A stretch of 64,000 bases of DNA from Aureliella helgolandensis (GTDB taxonomy: Bacteria; Planctomycetota; Planctomycetia; Pirellulales; Pirellulaceae): contig NZ_CP036298.1 in the NCBI RefSeq assembly GCF_007752135.1, forward strand, positions 4,588,001 through 4,652,000, given 5' to 3'. Both the position numbers and the translations under genes were made by a program. The notes under the pieces were generated by a model. The model was not told the DNA's origin. It saw only the letters and a list, made by a program, of their open reading frames with translations, and ran no database searches. Each line of letters starts with the position of its first letter. The first letter of the stretch is position 1. This document shows positions 45,926 through 55,397 of the stretch, one piece after another.

Positions 45926-47362
45926 TCATGTTGTTGCGATCTCCTCGTACGCATGGCCTTCATTCTGATCGATTCGTTCCGGCCGTCCCTTGTGCATGTA
46001 AACCAGCTTCCGATGATCCACCCCCATCAGATGCAGGATTGTGGAATGAATATCGTGAACATGCAGGCGATCTTCGACTGCATGAAGCCCTAGTGCGTCG
46101 GTAGTTCCGTAAGCCTGGCCGCCTTGCACTCCGCCGCCGGCCATCCACATCGTGAATCCAGTGGGATTGTGGTCGCGCCCATTCCCTTTCTCGCTCATCG
46201 GCGTTCGACCGAACTCGCCTCCCCAAACGACCAACGTCTGCTCCAACAATCCGCGTTGCTTAAGATCCCGCAGGAGTCCCGCTACCGGCAAGTCCATTCC
46301 ACCACACATCCGCGTATGGTTTCCTTCGATATCGGAGTGGGCATCCCACTTGCTGCCAGCTCCATGGTAGCATTGCACAAAACGGACACCTCGCTCGACC
46401 AGTCGACGTGCCATCAACAGATTGCGTCCGTAGGCTGCAGTCCTCTTGTCATCCATACCGTACAACTTATGAGTCTCGGCAGATTCCTGTGACAGGTCCA
46501 CGGCCTCTGGAGCATGGGACTGCATCTTGTATGCAAGTTCAAAACTGCGGATGCGAGCGTCGAGATCCGTGTTGTCCTGCCGTGATTCGGCATGCCGCAG
46601 ATTCAGTTGCAATAGAAAGTCGAGCTCTTTGCGCTGCTGGGCTGTCGCGACATGCTTGGGAGGCACCAAGTCTGAAAACGCGGAACCCTCGCGCTGCATG
46701 GTGGTCCCCTGATAGACCGCTGGCATAAATCCAGCCCCCCAGTTTCGGGCGCCATTGATCACCCGTCCCTGACCTTCTTGCATCACCACAAACGCTGGCA
46801 AATTCTCGTTCTCAGTACCGAGACCGTACGTTACCCAACTACCGAGCGACGGTCGACCTGCAAACTGAGTTCCCGTATTCATCTGACAAATACCGCCAGA
46901 ATGGTTGATACCGTTCGTCCAACAGGAGCGAATCACGGCAAGCTCATCAGCCATTTTCGCAGTGTGCGGCAACCAATCGGAAATCCACAGCCCTCCCTCA
47001 CCATGCTGTTTCCACTTGCGTTGGGTAGCCATGATTGGAGAATCAAATTCACCCATCGCAGTAATCACACGCCCAAAGCTTTCAGGAATCGGCTTCCCGG
47101 CCAATTTATCGAGCGCGGGTTTGGGATCAAAGGTGTCGAGATGGCTCGGGCCCCCATCCATGAACAGAAAGATGACGCTCTTCGCCTTCCCGGGATGGTG
47201 TGTCAACTTGGCAGACAATGGTGACGTTGCCGGCTGCCCCGCAGCTTTTGCCTCATCACCTTGCAACAAACTAGCCAACGCCAGCGCACCGAAGCCACCA
47301 CCGCTCTTAAGGAGCATCTCTCGACGAGAAACAGTACCATGGCTCTCATGATCAATCGACAT
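45926..47362 (-). CDS. DUF1501 domain protein (exported, Tat-type signal)
   Basis: 478 residues. The N-terminus carries a twin-arginine motif (SRREMLL) and a hydrophobic stretch, suggesting folded export. The sulfatase-like DUF1501 domain includes KSVIFLFMDGGPSHLDTFDPKP, GISDWLPHTAKMADELAVIRS-like residues, LVVWGGEFGRTPM and RDHNPTGFTMWMAGGGVQGG, followed by DIHSTILHLMGVDHRKL; all are family landmarks. The fold is that of alkaline phosphatases; the reaction is unknown. Its start overlaps the end of the PSD1 gene by 11 bases, and in planctomycetes these two are a standard pair thought to act together on a polymer. Last gene of the ECF-FecR-PSD1-DUF1501 operon. Confidence 0.95.
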   Translation of the reverse strand: MSIDHESHGTVSRREMLLKSGGGFGALALASLLQGDEAKAAGQPATSPLSAKLTHHPGKAKSVIFLFMDGGPSHLDTFDPKPALDKLAGKPIPESFGRVITAMGEFDSPIMATQRKWKQHGEGGLWISDWLPHTAKMADELAVIRSCWTNGINHSGGICQMNTGTQFAGRPSLGSWVTYGLGTENENLPAFVVMQEGQGRVINGARNWGAGFMPAVYQGTTMQREGSAFSDLVPPKHVATAQQRKELDFLLQLNLRHAESRQDNTDLDARIRSFELAYKMQSHAPEAVDLSQESAETHKLYGMDDKRTAAYGRNLLMARRLVERGVRFVQCYHGAGSKWDAHSDIEGNHTRMCGGMDLPVAGLLRDLKQRGLLEQTLVVWGGEFGRTPMSEKGNGRDHNPTGFTMWMAGGGVQGGQAYGTTDALGLHAVEDRLHVHDIHSTILHLMGVDHRKLVYMHKGRPERIDQNEGHAYEEIATT

Positions 47363-50300
47363 AAATCACCTCATTGAAGCAAAGGAGTGCGTGGATCAGT
47401 GCAATGCGTGCTTGCATCGCAGGAGAAGCGAATTCCGCCTCTCGATCATTGACGATTGCATGATGCTGATGGCCCGATTGATCCTGACCTAAACTCTTGA
47501 TGTCCGTAAACTCAATGTCTAATAGCAATTGAGATTCATCCCGTTCGTCGCCGAGCAAATCGTCTTGGCTTAAAGCTCGATTGTGCATCCGAACCTGTTG
47601 AATCAACCCATCCCAAAGGTGTTGGTTTGATCGCCCGCCTATTTCAATCGGTCCCTTGGCTTGCGCATTCCAGCGTGCTTCGTGCGCGACCCGCGCAATT
47701 TCAAGCTCGCCATCCGCTTGGGACAGATCTTTCAAATAGAAAGTAATGCCTTCCTCGGTAGCGTTGTCCAGATCTATCGACACTGCAATGTAGTACGGCT
47801 TGTTCAACTCGAGATGTAAGTTCGAAGCAATGACTTCGTATTCAGGTTTGCTAGTGGGGTCCTTTCGCGAACCGACCAGCTGCAGAATCAAATTGCGAGG
47901 CTGATAGCTACTCTTGGTAGAAGTCACGCCAAGCGACCAACCGCGTTCGGTGTTTTTCTTCGACCAACCCGCGACGATCGTTCGGACCGATGCGTCCGGG
48001 TACAGTGAGTGTAGCATTACCGTTGCTTCGATAGTGAAGTCACCTTCGGCTTCAGCTTCGACGAACTCTTGAATCGACTCAACTTGGATCGTCGTTGGCT
48101 TCTCGGCGGTGATTTGGATTGCAGAACCACCGCTTGGCATTGCGGCAAGCAGATTGGGCAATTCAGAGACCTCAGCACTTTCCGCATAAGACTCGAGAAA
48201 GGTTGAGGCCATCTCGAATTCTTCCAGACTCGGCGATCGGAAATACAGACGCTGATACGCGTCGTGAATCAGCGAATGCACGCTCATTGAACCAACATTT
48301 ACCGTCAGTGCTTTGGCACGATCGTGCAGCCAAGGATTGTTCATCATCAGCAACGATTGAGGGGAGGTGGTCGTTCGGTGTCGCTTGCCTTGACTCTCGA
48401 CTCGATCTGGAAAATCGAATACGGACAACATAGGATCCAAGGCGTTACGTTTGACATTCTTGTAGATTGCCCGCTTTTCCGGTCCCATTTCGCCGCTGGC
48501 TGCGAGAATGCAATCATGGATTTCTTCCCCTGAAAGTCGGCGTGGATTCTGCCGCCACAGGAGAATGTTCTGCGGGTCGAGCTTCGCCAGTTGATCGTCC
48601 ATCGGACGGTCGGAACATTGACGGTAGGTGGCCGAATTCAGTATCAGGCGATGCAGTTTCTTGAAACTCCAACCGTCATCCATAAAGCGACGGGCGAGCC
48701 AATCGAGGAGTGCAGGGTGCGAAGGAGGCGTTCCGAGGCGTCCAAAATCACTCGTATTCTCCACAAGACCACGTCCAAAGTGCTGCTGCCAGACGCGATT
48801 CACCATCACCCGAGCCGTCAGAGGATTCTCCTTGCTGACGATCCAATTCGCGAGTGCGGATCGCCGGCCCGTCGATTGCAACGCCGTTGGAGGACGCTGA
48901 ATCTTCGGCTGGTCGTCTCCCAAAATCACAGGAAATGCAGGCTCGATCGGAGTATCGTCGTTCGAGTCTGGCATGAAGGTCGGTGGTGCTTCAGGTCCGA
49001 CGTCGCTGGCGACGAACTTCATCGTTGGTAGCGGTGCTGGTTTCAAATCATCGAATTCCGCCAGTTCTTGCAGCAGTTTCTGACGCTCGGCTTTCTGGCC
49101 CTCCTCCAACCATTCAGGCAGTTTCTCAGGATTCAACTCCAGTTGACGCATCGTCAGTGCCGCAATCTGATACTCATAAGGACTTATCTCGCCACGTCGA
49201 CTGGATACGAGCGCTTGAATTTCCTTGGTGAACTTATCGAATCCTTGGCCTCCAGCTTTGTTGAGCAGCACGGGCGTTTCGATTTGGTGCAGACGCTGAC
49301 GAATTTCCGCCGTTGCTTCCTCCCAAATCTGCTGTTGCTCAAAGTGTCGCGTGCGGGTTGCAACATCTGCAATCGGTTGGTCTTCGCGAGGCAGCAGTGG
49401 TGTAAAAAAGGAGCGAAGGGCGAAGTAATCGTGCTGCAATAACGGATCAAACTTGTGATCGTGGCAGCGGGCGCATTTGAGACCTTGCGCGAGAAAGACA
49501 TCGGCCGTCGTCTCGGTCACGTCATTGAGAATTTGCGACCATTGTCCCTCAACGTCACGTTGGTTGTATTCGTAAATCCAGTGTCGTAGGAACATCGTGC
49601 CAATCAGCGCATCTCTGTTTCCTGGATCGACCTCATCTCCGGCGAGTTGTTCCAGCACAAAACGATCGTACGGTTTGTCTTCATTAAACGACCGGATGGC
49701 ATAATCACGGAAATGACGGGCTTCCGGTCGGGAGTGATCTGCATTGTATCCATCAGAGTCTGCGTAGCGGACGAGGTCCAACCAATACCTAGCCTGATTC
49801 TCACCGTAAGAAGAATCTTGCAGAAGCTGCTCTACCAGCGATGCGTACCATTGCTCCTCACTCCTCACCAGCAAGGCTGTTTCATCGTTAGGGGGTAACC
49901 CCGTGAGTGCAAAATGAACGCGTCGAGCCAGCTTGGGCGGTGCAGCTTCCGGAGCGGGGCGGATGCCCTCTTGCTGTAAACGCTGAAGAATAAAATGGTC
50001 AATTTCATTGCGACACCAGCCCTGGTCGTCTACCTCGGGGACTGCCGGATCGGCAACCGGTTGGTAACACCACCAGTCGCGATCCTCCTCGTCGATCGTA
50101 GATACCTTTTTCAGCTCAACACCGCTTGGCCAGTCTGCCCCAGCAGCCACCCAGACAGCTATGCCGTCTACGAGTGCGTCTTCCAGCTGACCACTCGGCG
50201 GCATTTCATACGATTCGTAGCGCAGCGCCTCGAGCAACAAACTTTCATCAGGATTACCGGGAGCAATGGCCGGGCCAGAGTCGCCTCCCTGCAGCAATCC

Positions 50301-50513
50301 CTCGAGGGTGGTCAAATTCAAGCCCCCCTCTTGTTTATGACCATCGTGGCATTTGATGCAATTTGCTATCAGCAGCGGTCGAACGTGTTGTTCGAACAGG
50401 TCCCGCTCTGCTGTGGCTAATTCTCCAGCCATCGCTGGAAGCCCGCACGCCAGCAGCCAAGCTGTTGTCAGGACCTTGAAAATTAATCGTGGCCAATTTA
50501 AGTGCATTCTCAT
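47352..50513 (-). CDS. PSD1 protein: planctomycete cytochrome c, DUF1549, LamG, DUF1553
   Basis: 1053-residue exported protein with signal peptide to about residue 30. Domains in order: a planctomycete-type cytochrome c with heme motif CIKCH (52-56) and the late MPPSG; DUF1549 (about 165-370) with FILQRLQQEGIRPAPEA, RYADSDGYNADHSRPEA and a second CARCH motif in CARCHDHKFDP; DUF1553 (about 560-780) with NPLTARVMVNRVWQQHFGRGLV and DFGRLGTPPSHPALLDWLA; a LamG-like domain near 800-1000 (FTIEATVMLHS, PIEIGGRSN); and a final HALLCFNEVIYVD. All are standard for PSD1 proteins. The heme suggests redox activity. Overlaps FecR by 4 bases and DUF1501 by 11. Confidence 0.95.
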   Translation of the reverse strand: MRMHLNWPRLIFKVLTTAWLLACGLPAMAGELATAERDLFEQHVRPLLIANCIKCHDGHKQEGGLNLTTLEGLLQGGDSGPAIAPGNPDESLLLEALRYESYEMPPSGQLEDALVDGIAVWVAAGADWPSGVELKKVSTIDEEDRDWWCYQPVADPAVPEVDDQGWCRNEIDHFILQRLQQEGIRPAPEAAPPKLARRVHFALTGLPPNDETALLVRSEEQWYASLVEQLLQDSSYGENQARYWLDLVRYADSDGYNADHSRPEARHFRDYAIRSFNEDKPYDRFVLEQLAGDEVDPGNRDALIGTMFLRHWIYEYNQRDVEGQWSQILNDVTETTADVFLAQGLKCARCHDHKFDPLLQHDYFALRSFFTPLLPREDQPIADVATRTRHFEQQQIWEEATAEIRQRLHQIETPVLLNKAGGQGFDKFTKEIQALVSSRRGEISPYEYQIAALTMRQLELNPEKLPEWLEEGQKAERQKLLQELAEFDDLKPAPLPTMKFVASDVGPEAPPTFMPDSNDDTPIEPAFPVILGDDQPKIQRPPTALQSTGRRSALANWIVSKENPLTARVMVNRVWQQHFGRGLVENTSDFGRLGTPPSHPALLDWLARRFMDDGWSFKKLHRLILNSATYRQCSDRPMDDQLAKLDPQNILLWRQNPRRLSGEEIHDCILAASGEMGPEKRAIYKNVKRNALDPMLSVFDFPDRVESQGKRHRTTTSPQSLLMMNNPWLHDRAKALTVNVGSMSVHSLIHDAYQRLYFRSPSLEEFEMASTFLESYAESAEVSELPNLLAAMPSGGSAIQITAEKPTTIQVESIQEFVEAEAEGDFTIEATVMLHSLYPDASVRTIVAGWSKKNTERGWSLGVTSTKSSYQPRNLILQLVGSRKDPTSKPEYEVIASNLHLELNKPYYIAVSIDLDNATEEGITFYLKDLSQADGELEIARVAHEARWNAQAKGPIEIGGRSNQHLWDGLIQQVRMHNRALSQDDLLGDERDESQLLLDIEFTDIKSLGQDQSGHQHHAIVNDREAEFASPAMQARIALIHALLCFNEVIYVD

Positions 50514-52210
50514 TCTTCCTCCGGTAGGCCAGCGATGAAGACAGGATCAACATAGTGCCCGTCATCAAGTGCATCCTGAATAAAAAGTCCTTCAATGATC
50601 TCACCGTTAGCATATCCCAAGTCTGTGAGATCAATCCCGACGGCCAGTCCGCGAAATTGGATGCTTTGTTGCTGTGGCAAGATCTTTAATGAATTGAGTT
50701 CAGCGAGTGAGCTCGCATTTTCTGCAAAAAAGTGGACATGGAAGTTCGTCAGCACTTTCGCTTCAGGCGATTCCATCGTCAGATCATACTTGCGAACCGT
50801 GTACGACTTGAGTCCGTCGCGGAACTTCAGCGGACTGACATGAAACGCATCACCGTCAGGCGGATTTCCAAATGTTTGCAGATCGAAAATAATCACATCC
50901 GCTCCAGGACCATTCACAATCGGCTGGTCGAATCGAATCGCCATGCCAGGTGTCCCCGCTTTCCCCTCCATGATCGGATCGGTTGTTAGCGGCTCGACGC
51001 TTCCATCAGGATTGATTACCCCGGTGATAAGGCTGTCATCCCGCAAGGTCTCATGTCTGGGAGATGGCAGCGTTTCCCCACCACACAGAAACGGGCGCGT
51101 GACTGTCGCTCTGAACCAGGTGAGCTGAGCAGCAATCAGGGAGTCAACGGGAAATCGAATCGCTTTGCCGCCGCGCTGGACGGTCACGCTGGTCAAGTGT
51201 TCGGCTCCCCCCTCGGGTCCCAAGATTGTCTCATAGGAGACAACGCGGTCAGGCAACTCGCTCCGGTAGACGCTCGCCTCAAATGGAACGTTCTCCGTCG
51301 CGAAGGCACCTGCCCCCAGAAACCTCTTCGCCTCCCCGTCGACCAATCGCTCCGCCGTGTCGTCGGCTGCGTGCGAGTCCGCCACTCGCTGAACATCGTA
51401 GATATCGGCAGCCCCTTCGATGACTTGCACCTCCGTTTCACTCATTTCACCGACATTCACGGAAAATCGGGTACCACGATCCACCACGCGCGTCACCGGC
51501 GTTTCGATATGAAACCCCTCTGCCCCCTCGGGCGCATGCACAGAGCAGCGACCTACGTCCAGTGCCAAACTCTCGTCAGACGAAACGTGAAAGACCGCTG
51601 GGCCTTCAAGAATCGCCGAAGCTCCAGTAGGAAATAGGACTTCAATGAGACCGCTCATGAGCACATACTCACGCCGTGGCGCGAGCACGGACCCCACCGG
51701 CGGAGAAAGCTCTCCAAAGAATTTTGCATGCGCACTACTTACTAACCGAACCTGATCATCCACCACTGCCGTACCGCGCGGACGCGAATCGTCGATGGCA
51801 ACAGGTGTCGGCCCCATGGGGCGGAAGACAAACGTCATGACTGCCACCAGAATCAAAGCGGCCACCAGCCATGCGGTAGGCGATATAGCTGAGCGTTCCC
51901 TTCGCCCCTTTTTCCGTGGGAGCCCCGAAGCGTCCGGATTAACGGAAACTTGAGACATCACTTGGCTAACAAACTCATCCTGGTTTTCCGGCAATTGAGC
52001 CAATGTCTGACGAACGAAAGCATCCTGTTGCGGTAAGGAGTCGGCCATCACCAGCCCAAGCAACCGATGCGTTTGCAGCAAGTCGGCGGCGCGCTGCACG
52101 TAGCAGTCGTCCGCGGAAAGCAACTCATGCAGCTCTTCGAGTCCGCGCTCGTCTAACTCGCCTTCGAGATAGTCGGTCCACAATTCGGCGAAACGGTCTT
52201 GATGATTCAC
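50510..52210 (-). CDS. FecR-domain transmembrane regulator (anti-sigma-like)
   Basis: 566 residues from a GTG at complement 52208-52210, whose GTGA overlaps the stop of the ECF gene; an upstream reading to 52249 lies inside the sigma gene. N-terminal cytoplasmic part (FAELWTDYLEGELDERGLEELHELL) has the look of a planctomycete anti-sigma zinc-finger-like helix bundle without Cys ligands. One membrane helix lies near residues 115-135 (AWLVAALILVAVMTFVF). The FecR domain follows (VLMSGLIEVLFPTGASAILEGPAVFHV ... TPVTRVVDRGTRFSVNVGE ... VIEGAADIYDV). The rest is a beta-rich exported domain of unknown type. It should hold the ECF factor at the membrane until an outside signal arrives. Confidence 0.9.
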   Translation of the reverse strand: MNHQDRFAELWTDYLEGELDERGLEELHELLSADDCYVQRAADLLQTHRLLGLVMADSLPQQDAFVRQTLAQLPENQDEFVSQVMSQVSVNPDASGLPRKKGRRERSAISPTAWLVAALILVAVMTFVFRPMGPTPVAIDDSRPRGTAVVDDQVRLVSSAHAKFFGELSPPVGSVLAPRREYVLMSGLIEVLFPTGASAILEGPAVFHVSSDESLALDVGRCSVHAPEGAEGFHIETPVTRVVDRGTRFSVNVGEMSETEVQVIEGAADIYDVQRVADSHAADDTAERLVDGEAKRFLGAGAFATENVPFEASVYRSELPDRVVSYETILGPEGGAEHLTSVTVQRGGKAIRFPVDSLIAAQLTWFRATVTRPFLCGGETLPSPRHETLRDDSLITGVINPDGSVEPLTTDPIMEGKAGTPGMAIRFDQPIVNGPGADVIIFDLQTFGNPPDGDAFHVSPLKFRDGLKSYTVRKYDLTMESPEAKVLTNFHVHFFAENASSLAELNSLKILPQQQSIQFRGLAVGIDLTDLGYANGEIIEGLFIQDALDDGHYVDPVFIAGLPEEE

Positions 52211-52815
52211 GACGCCCCCCCCTCTGTCGCAAGCCTTGCATCGATGCACTCCTGCAATTTCCCCCTAATTTTCCAAAGCTGTTTCTTCACGGCAGGCACC
52301 GAACGACCGCTGCGGGCGGCGATCTCTTGAAGAGGGATTTCTTCGTCGTAACGCCACGTCACAAAACGGCGAAGATGATCCCCCAGCGACTCTAGGCATT
52401 GTTCCAAATATTCAAGTTTCGTAGTCCACACTTCGGGGGATTCGCTGCAGCGACGATCCAATTCTCTCTGCAACAACTCCGGTCCGTAACGAGCATGATA
52501 GTCCGCAATTCGGCGCAAACGCGTCTTTTCAGTCATCAATTGGTAGCGTGCAATCGTGAACAACCAAGCTCCAAAATCAGTACCAATTTCGAACTCTTGC
52601 AATCGCGAAAACGCAGCCACAAAGCTACGTTGCGCAATTTCATCCGCATCAACGCCCATCGGCACGTGTGCCGCTAACCACCCCCTTAACGCTCTCTCAT
52701 ACCGGCGCAGCACAACTTCGAATTCTGCCGTCTCGCCGCGTAAAACACGTTGCAGGGCTTTAGTCACGTTCGGATCATTGGGTAAAGAGTTCATGGTCAT
52801 CTCATTGGAAGTCAT
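52207..52815 (-). CDS. ECF-type RNA polymerase sigma factor
   Basis: 202 residues (ATG at 52815; further in-frame ATGs at 52800 and 52794). Region 2 shows RGWLAAHVPMGVDADEIAQRSFVAAFSRLQEFEIGTDFGAWLFTIARYQL; region 4 shows LGDHLRRFVTWRYDEEIPLQEIAARSGRSVPAVKKQLWKIRGKL, the helix-turn-helix. It matches the planctomycete ECF group linked to FecR-like regulators and PSD1/DUF1501 genes. First gene of a minus-strand operon in which every junction overlaps (GTGA with FecR). It should direct transcription of its own operon in response to an envelope signal. Confidence 0.93.
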   Translation of the reverse strand: MTSNEMTMNSLPNDPNVTKALQRVLRGETAEFEVVLRRYERALRGWLAAHVPMGVDADEIAQRSFVAAFSRLQEFEIGTDFGAWLFTIARYQLMTEKTRLRRIADYHARYGPELLQRELDRRCSESPEVWTTKLEYLEQCLESLGDHLRRFVTWRYDEEIPLQEIAARSGRSVPAVKKQLWKIRGKLQECIDARLATEGGAS

Positions 52816-53535
52816 CTCTTTAGGAGTATGGCAGCAGATTGCATAAGGTTACCCGCAAGGACCACTTTAACGATGAAAAACTCGATTCCAGTCTCTAAGG
52901 CTGTGAAACCCACCAAAACATCCAATAGGTCGTTCACTTCCACAGGTCATTAGTGGCTTCAGATGGGCGCACCTGCAGAAACACTCCTGAGCCGAACAGG
53001 CTATCGCCCCCGCAAGCGCATTCGGGCGAACGTTCGCTTGGCCTAACAGAAAATCTCCTCCCCAGTATAACGACGCTCACGGCTTCGCTTTGCATACGGC
53101 TGAGCATTTTCCTCTCTCAAACACGATAACCAGTACACTTTAATACCGCTCGACCCGTCCAACCTCGATTTCATGCTATTCCATCATCAGCGATACGGCA
53201 GGCCGAGCTCAGCGGTAACCAAACCATTTTTCGCCTTGCCCCCTCCGCACCGCCAGGCAGCGGCCCGTTAAGCAGCGGTCGTTTGTGAGTTTGATCGGGT
53301 TTCTTCCGCCGGGGAGCAGCAGCAATTTTCCGCAGGTTCGGCATACGGTCGGTCGGGTGCGTTGGCCTCTCCAAGTTCAATGTTCCGTACTACGCTCGTT
53401 ATACCGCCGAGCTTCTGGTTGCACCGGCGATGCGAAGCGTTCCGCTCGGAATGCAAAATCATCGAGTCTTGTGTCTACCGCCCTCCATCGTTCTAGCCCA
53501 TCGGACCACGGGGCAGGTGCAGTTGGACGAATAGA
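52816..53535. other. Intergenic region with inverted octamer pair
   Basis: 720 bases with no credible gene. GTATAACG at 53065-53072 and its reverse complement CGTTATAC at 53397-53404 bracket about 325 bases. A GCGAACGTTCGC palindrome lies near 53030. The promoter of the ECF operon must be at the left end. Confidence 0.4.
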
Positions 53536-54363
53536 TCAAACCACTCGTATTCCATCCTTCTCAATCGTAATGACTCTCTGTTTATACAGGGCACCTATCG
53601 CCTTCTTGAACTGCCCTTTGCTCATCCCCAACAGATCAAAGATCTGAGCTGGAGAGGACTTGTCGTGGACCGGTGCAAAACCGTCGTGGTCGCGCAAATA
53701 ATCTTGAATAACCTGATGATAATTATCGCGAATCTCCTGCGCAGTTTTCAGACTCAGATCAATTCTTCCGTCCTCGCGAATATGCTTGACATAGCCTTGG
53801 ATACTCTGCCCAAAACTAAGCCGTTGATCAACCTCATCTCTGTACAGCAATCCCCAATGACTATGATTTACGATCGCTTTGAAACCTAACTCGGTGCTGT
53901 TTCCGATGATTAAATCGACCGACTGCTGCGGAAGCAAATCATGTGGGCCATCTTCCATTACGACTTTATCAATTTTTGAAGTCGCTGCGATCCGCTCTCG
54001 ATTATCGAGGTAGAGATAAACGATATAGGATTCCCCCACGCTCATCGGCCGATGCTGCTCTGCAAATGGGACCAAGACGTCTTTGTCCAATCCCCAATCT
54101 AAGAACGCACCAATCTGATTGTTGTCTTTGACCTCCAAATAAGCGAATTCCCCGACCTCAGCTTTCGGAGTTTGAGTGGTCGCGATGGGGCGATCTTCCG
54201 AGTCTAGGTACAGAAAGACATCGACAGTATCATCGATACTCAAATTGTCTGGAGCATGCTTTGAGGGAAGCAATATCTGATCTAGATTTTCAGCGTCTAG
54301 ATAGAATCCGAATTCAGTCTCCTTTACCACTCTTAGATTATAGGTCCTGCCGATATGAATCAT
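53536..54363 (-). CDS. CvfB/YitL-like S1 RNA-binding protein
   Basis: 275 residues that match the CvfB architecture: three S1-like beta-barrel modules (starting near GRTYNLRVVKETEFGFYLDA, VGEFAYLEVKDNNQIGAFLDWGLDKDVLVPF and VDLIIGNSTELGFKAIVNHSHWGLLY) and a C-terminal winged helix (SPAQIFDLLGMSKGQFKKAIGALYKQ). The final GIRVV is typical. Members bind RNA and affect expression of virulence or stress genes after transcription. The gene is visibly richer in A/T than its neighbours and stands alone between two long non-coding regions, which hints at transfer, possibly from a gammaproteobacterium-like donor. Domain calls are firm; the transfer claim is inference. Confidence 0.92.
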   Translation of the reverse strand: MIHIGRTYNLRVVKETEFGFYLDAENLDQILLPSKHAPDNLSIDDTVDVFLYLDSEDRPIATTQTPKAEVGEFAYLEVKDNNQIGAFLDWGLDKDVLVPFAEQHRPMSVGESYIVYLYLDNRERIAATSKIDKVVMEDGPHDLLPQQSVDLIIGNSTELGFKAIVNHSHWGLLYRDEVDQRLSFGQSIQGYVKHIREDGRIDLSLKTAQEIRDNYHQVIQDYLRDHDGFAPVHDKSSPAQIFDLLGMSKGQFKKAIGALYKQRVITIEKDGIRVV

Positions 54364-55397
54364 GGTTATAGGGCTTCAGTGCTTTTCGCGGATACTTGAT
54401 CAAAGTGGATGGTGAATTTTCGGAACTGTTCATGGACCGGAAGTGATAGGCAGCCTATCCGAAGCTCGGTGCACAGGTGCGGCATCCCCAATGTGTTATT
54501 GGTGCCTCCAAGCTCCCTGTCCGGTTTCAGTGCAAGTTTATTGCCAGGTAAATGAGCGGCAGATAGATACCTGGAGTTCAATCAGGCAGCCCACCCAACC
54601 GCCTCACAGAATCGCTGAAAATGGCGCACGCTCAATTTCGGCGAACGATAACAATTTCTTGAGCTGAATGGGCCGCCCCTGGCCGTGGCGATGCCCCCAT
54701 ATCCGCCGTTACTTAAGAGATAGTTTATCGTTCCAACTCCTCCTTGACGATCAGGTGGTTCGGACTTCGCCGCTTGGAGCCGATCCCCCTCCCACACTGG
54801 TTGCTATAGTAGTCCACCACGCGAGCAATGGCGAATTGGCTTCGACAGCAATTCGATTCGCAACCTTTCGGATATGTGGGAATGCAGCTCCAATTCAGGC
54901 AACGAAGTTTTTACGCGGCGGCTTGCAGTATCAAAATGCCCCTAATTCTGCGCAGGCGGTCTCAGGGCATCGAAATACCGTCGACAAGCGCGCGAAAGCA
55001 TCGCGATGAGCCGCTATCGTCCGCACCATTCACAAATTGCCAGCCTTCCAAAGACTCGCGTCCTCAAACTTAGCTTAGAATCGAGATCCCGAAAATGCGT
55101 TCCAACAGACGGCAAACAGAACAACGCCCCACGGCATTGTGGTTCGTTGGATGCACTAGCTAACGGTTGCTCTCAGCAAGTTATTCTTGGGTTGCGAGCT
55201 GCTACGGTCTGGAAGCGGAGTAGGACCACAGCAACTCTCCCAACCTTGCACCAGCAACAGTTTGGAGAGCAGAAGTCGCGGATCGATCACCAACCGCATC
55301 AAGCACGGCGACATCCGTGTTCGAGGCCCACTAGCATGTGGTACCATTGAACGCGCTATCTTTTTCCCTGCCCCTCTCTCAACGGTCGGCTTCCCGA
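54364..55397. other. Long intergenic region
   Basis: About 1 kb between the CvfB gene (-) and the ECF gene (+). Frames here are short or lack real protein features. No repeat shared with the rest of the window was found. It holds the two divergent promoters and perhaps eroded sequence. Confidence 0.35.

Noticed and set aside
52816-53535. Integron attC sites
   Set aside because: The GTATAACG/CGTTATAC pair is too far apart and does not fit the core-site consensus; no integrase is present.
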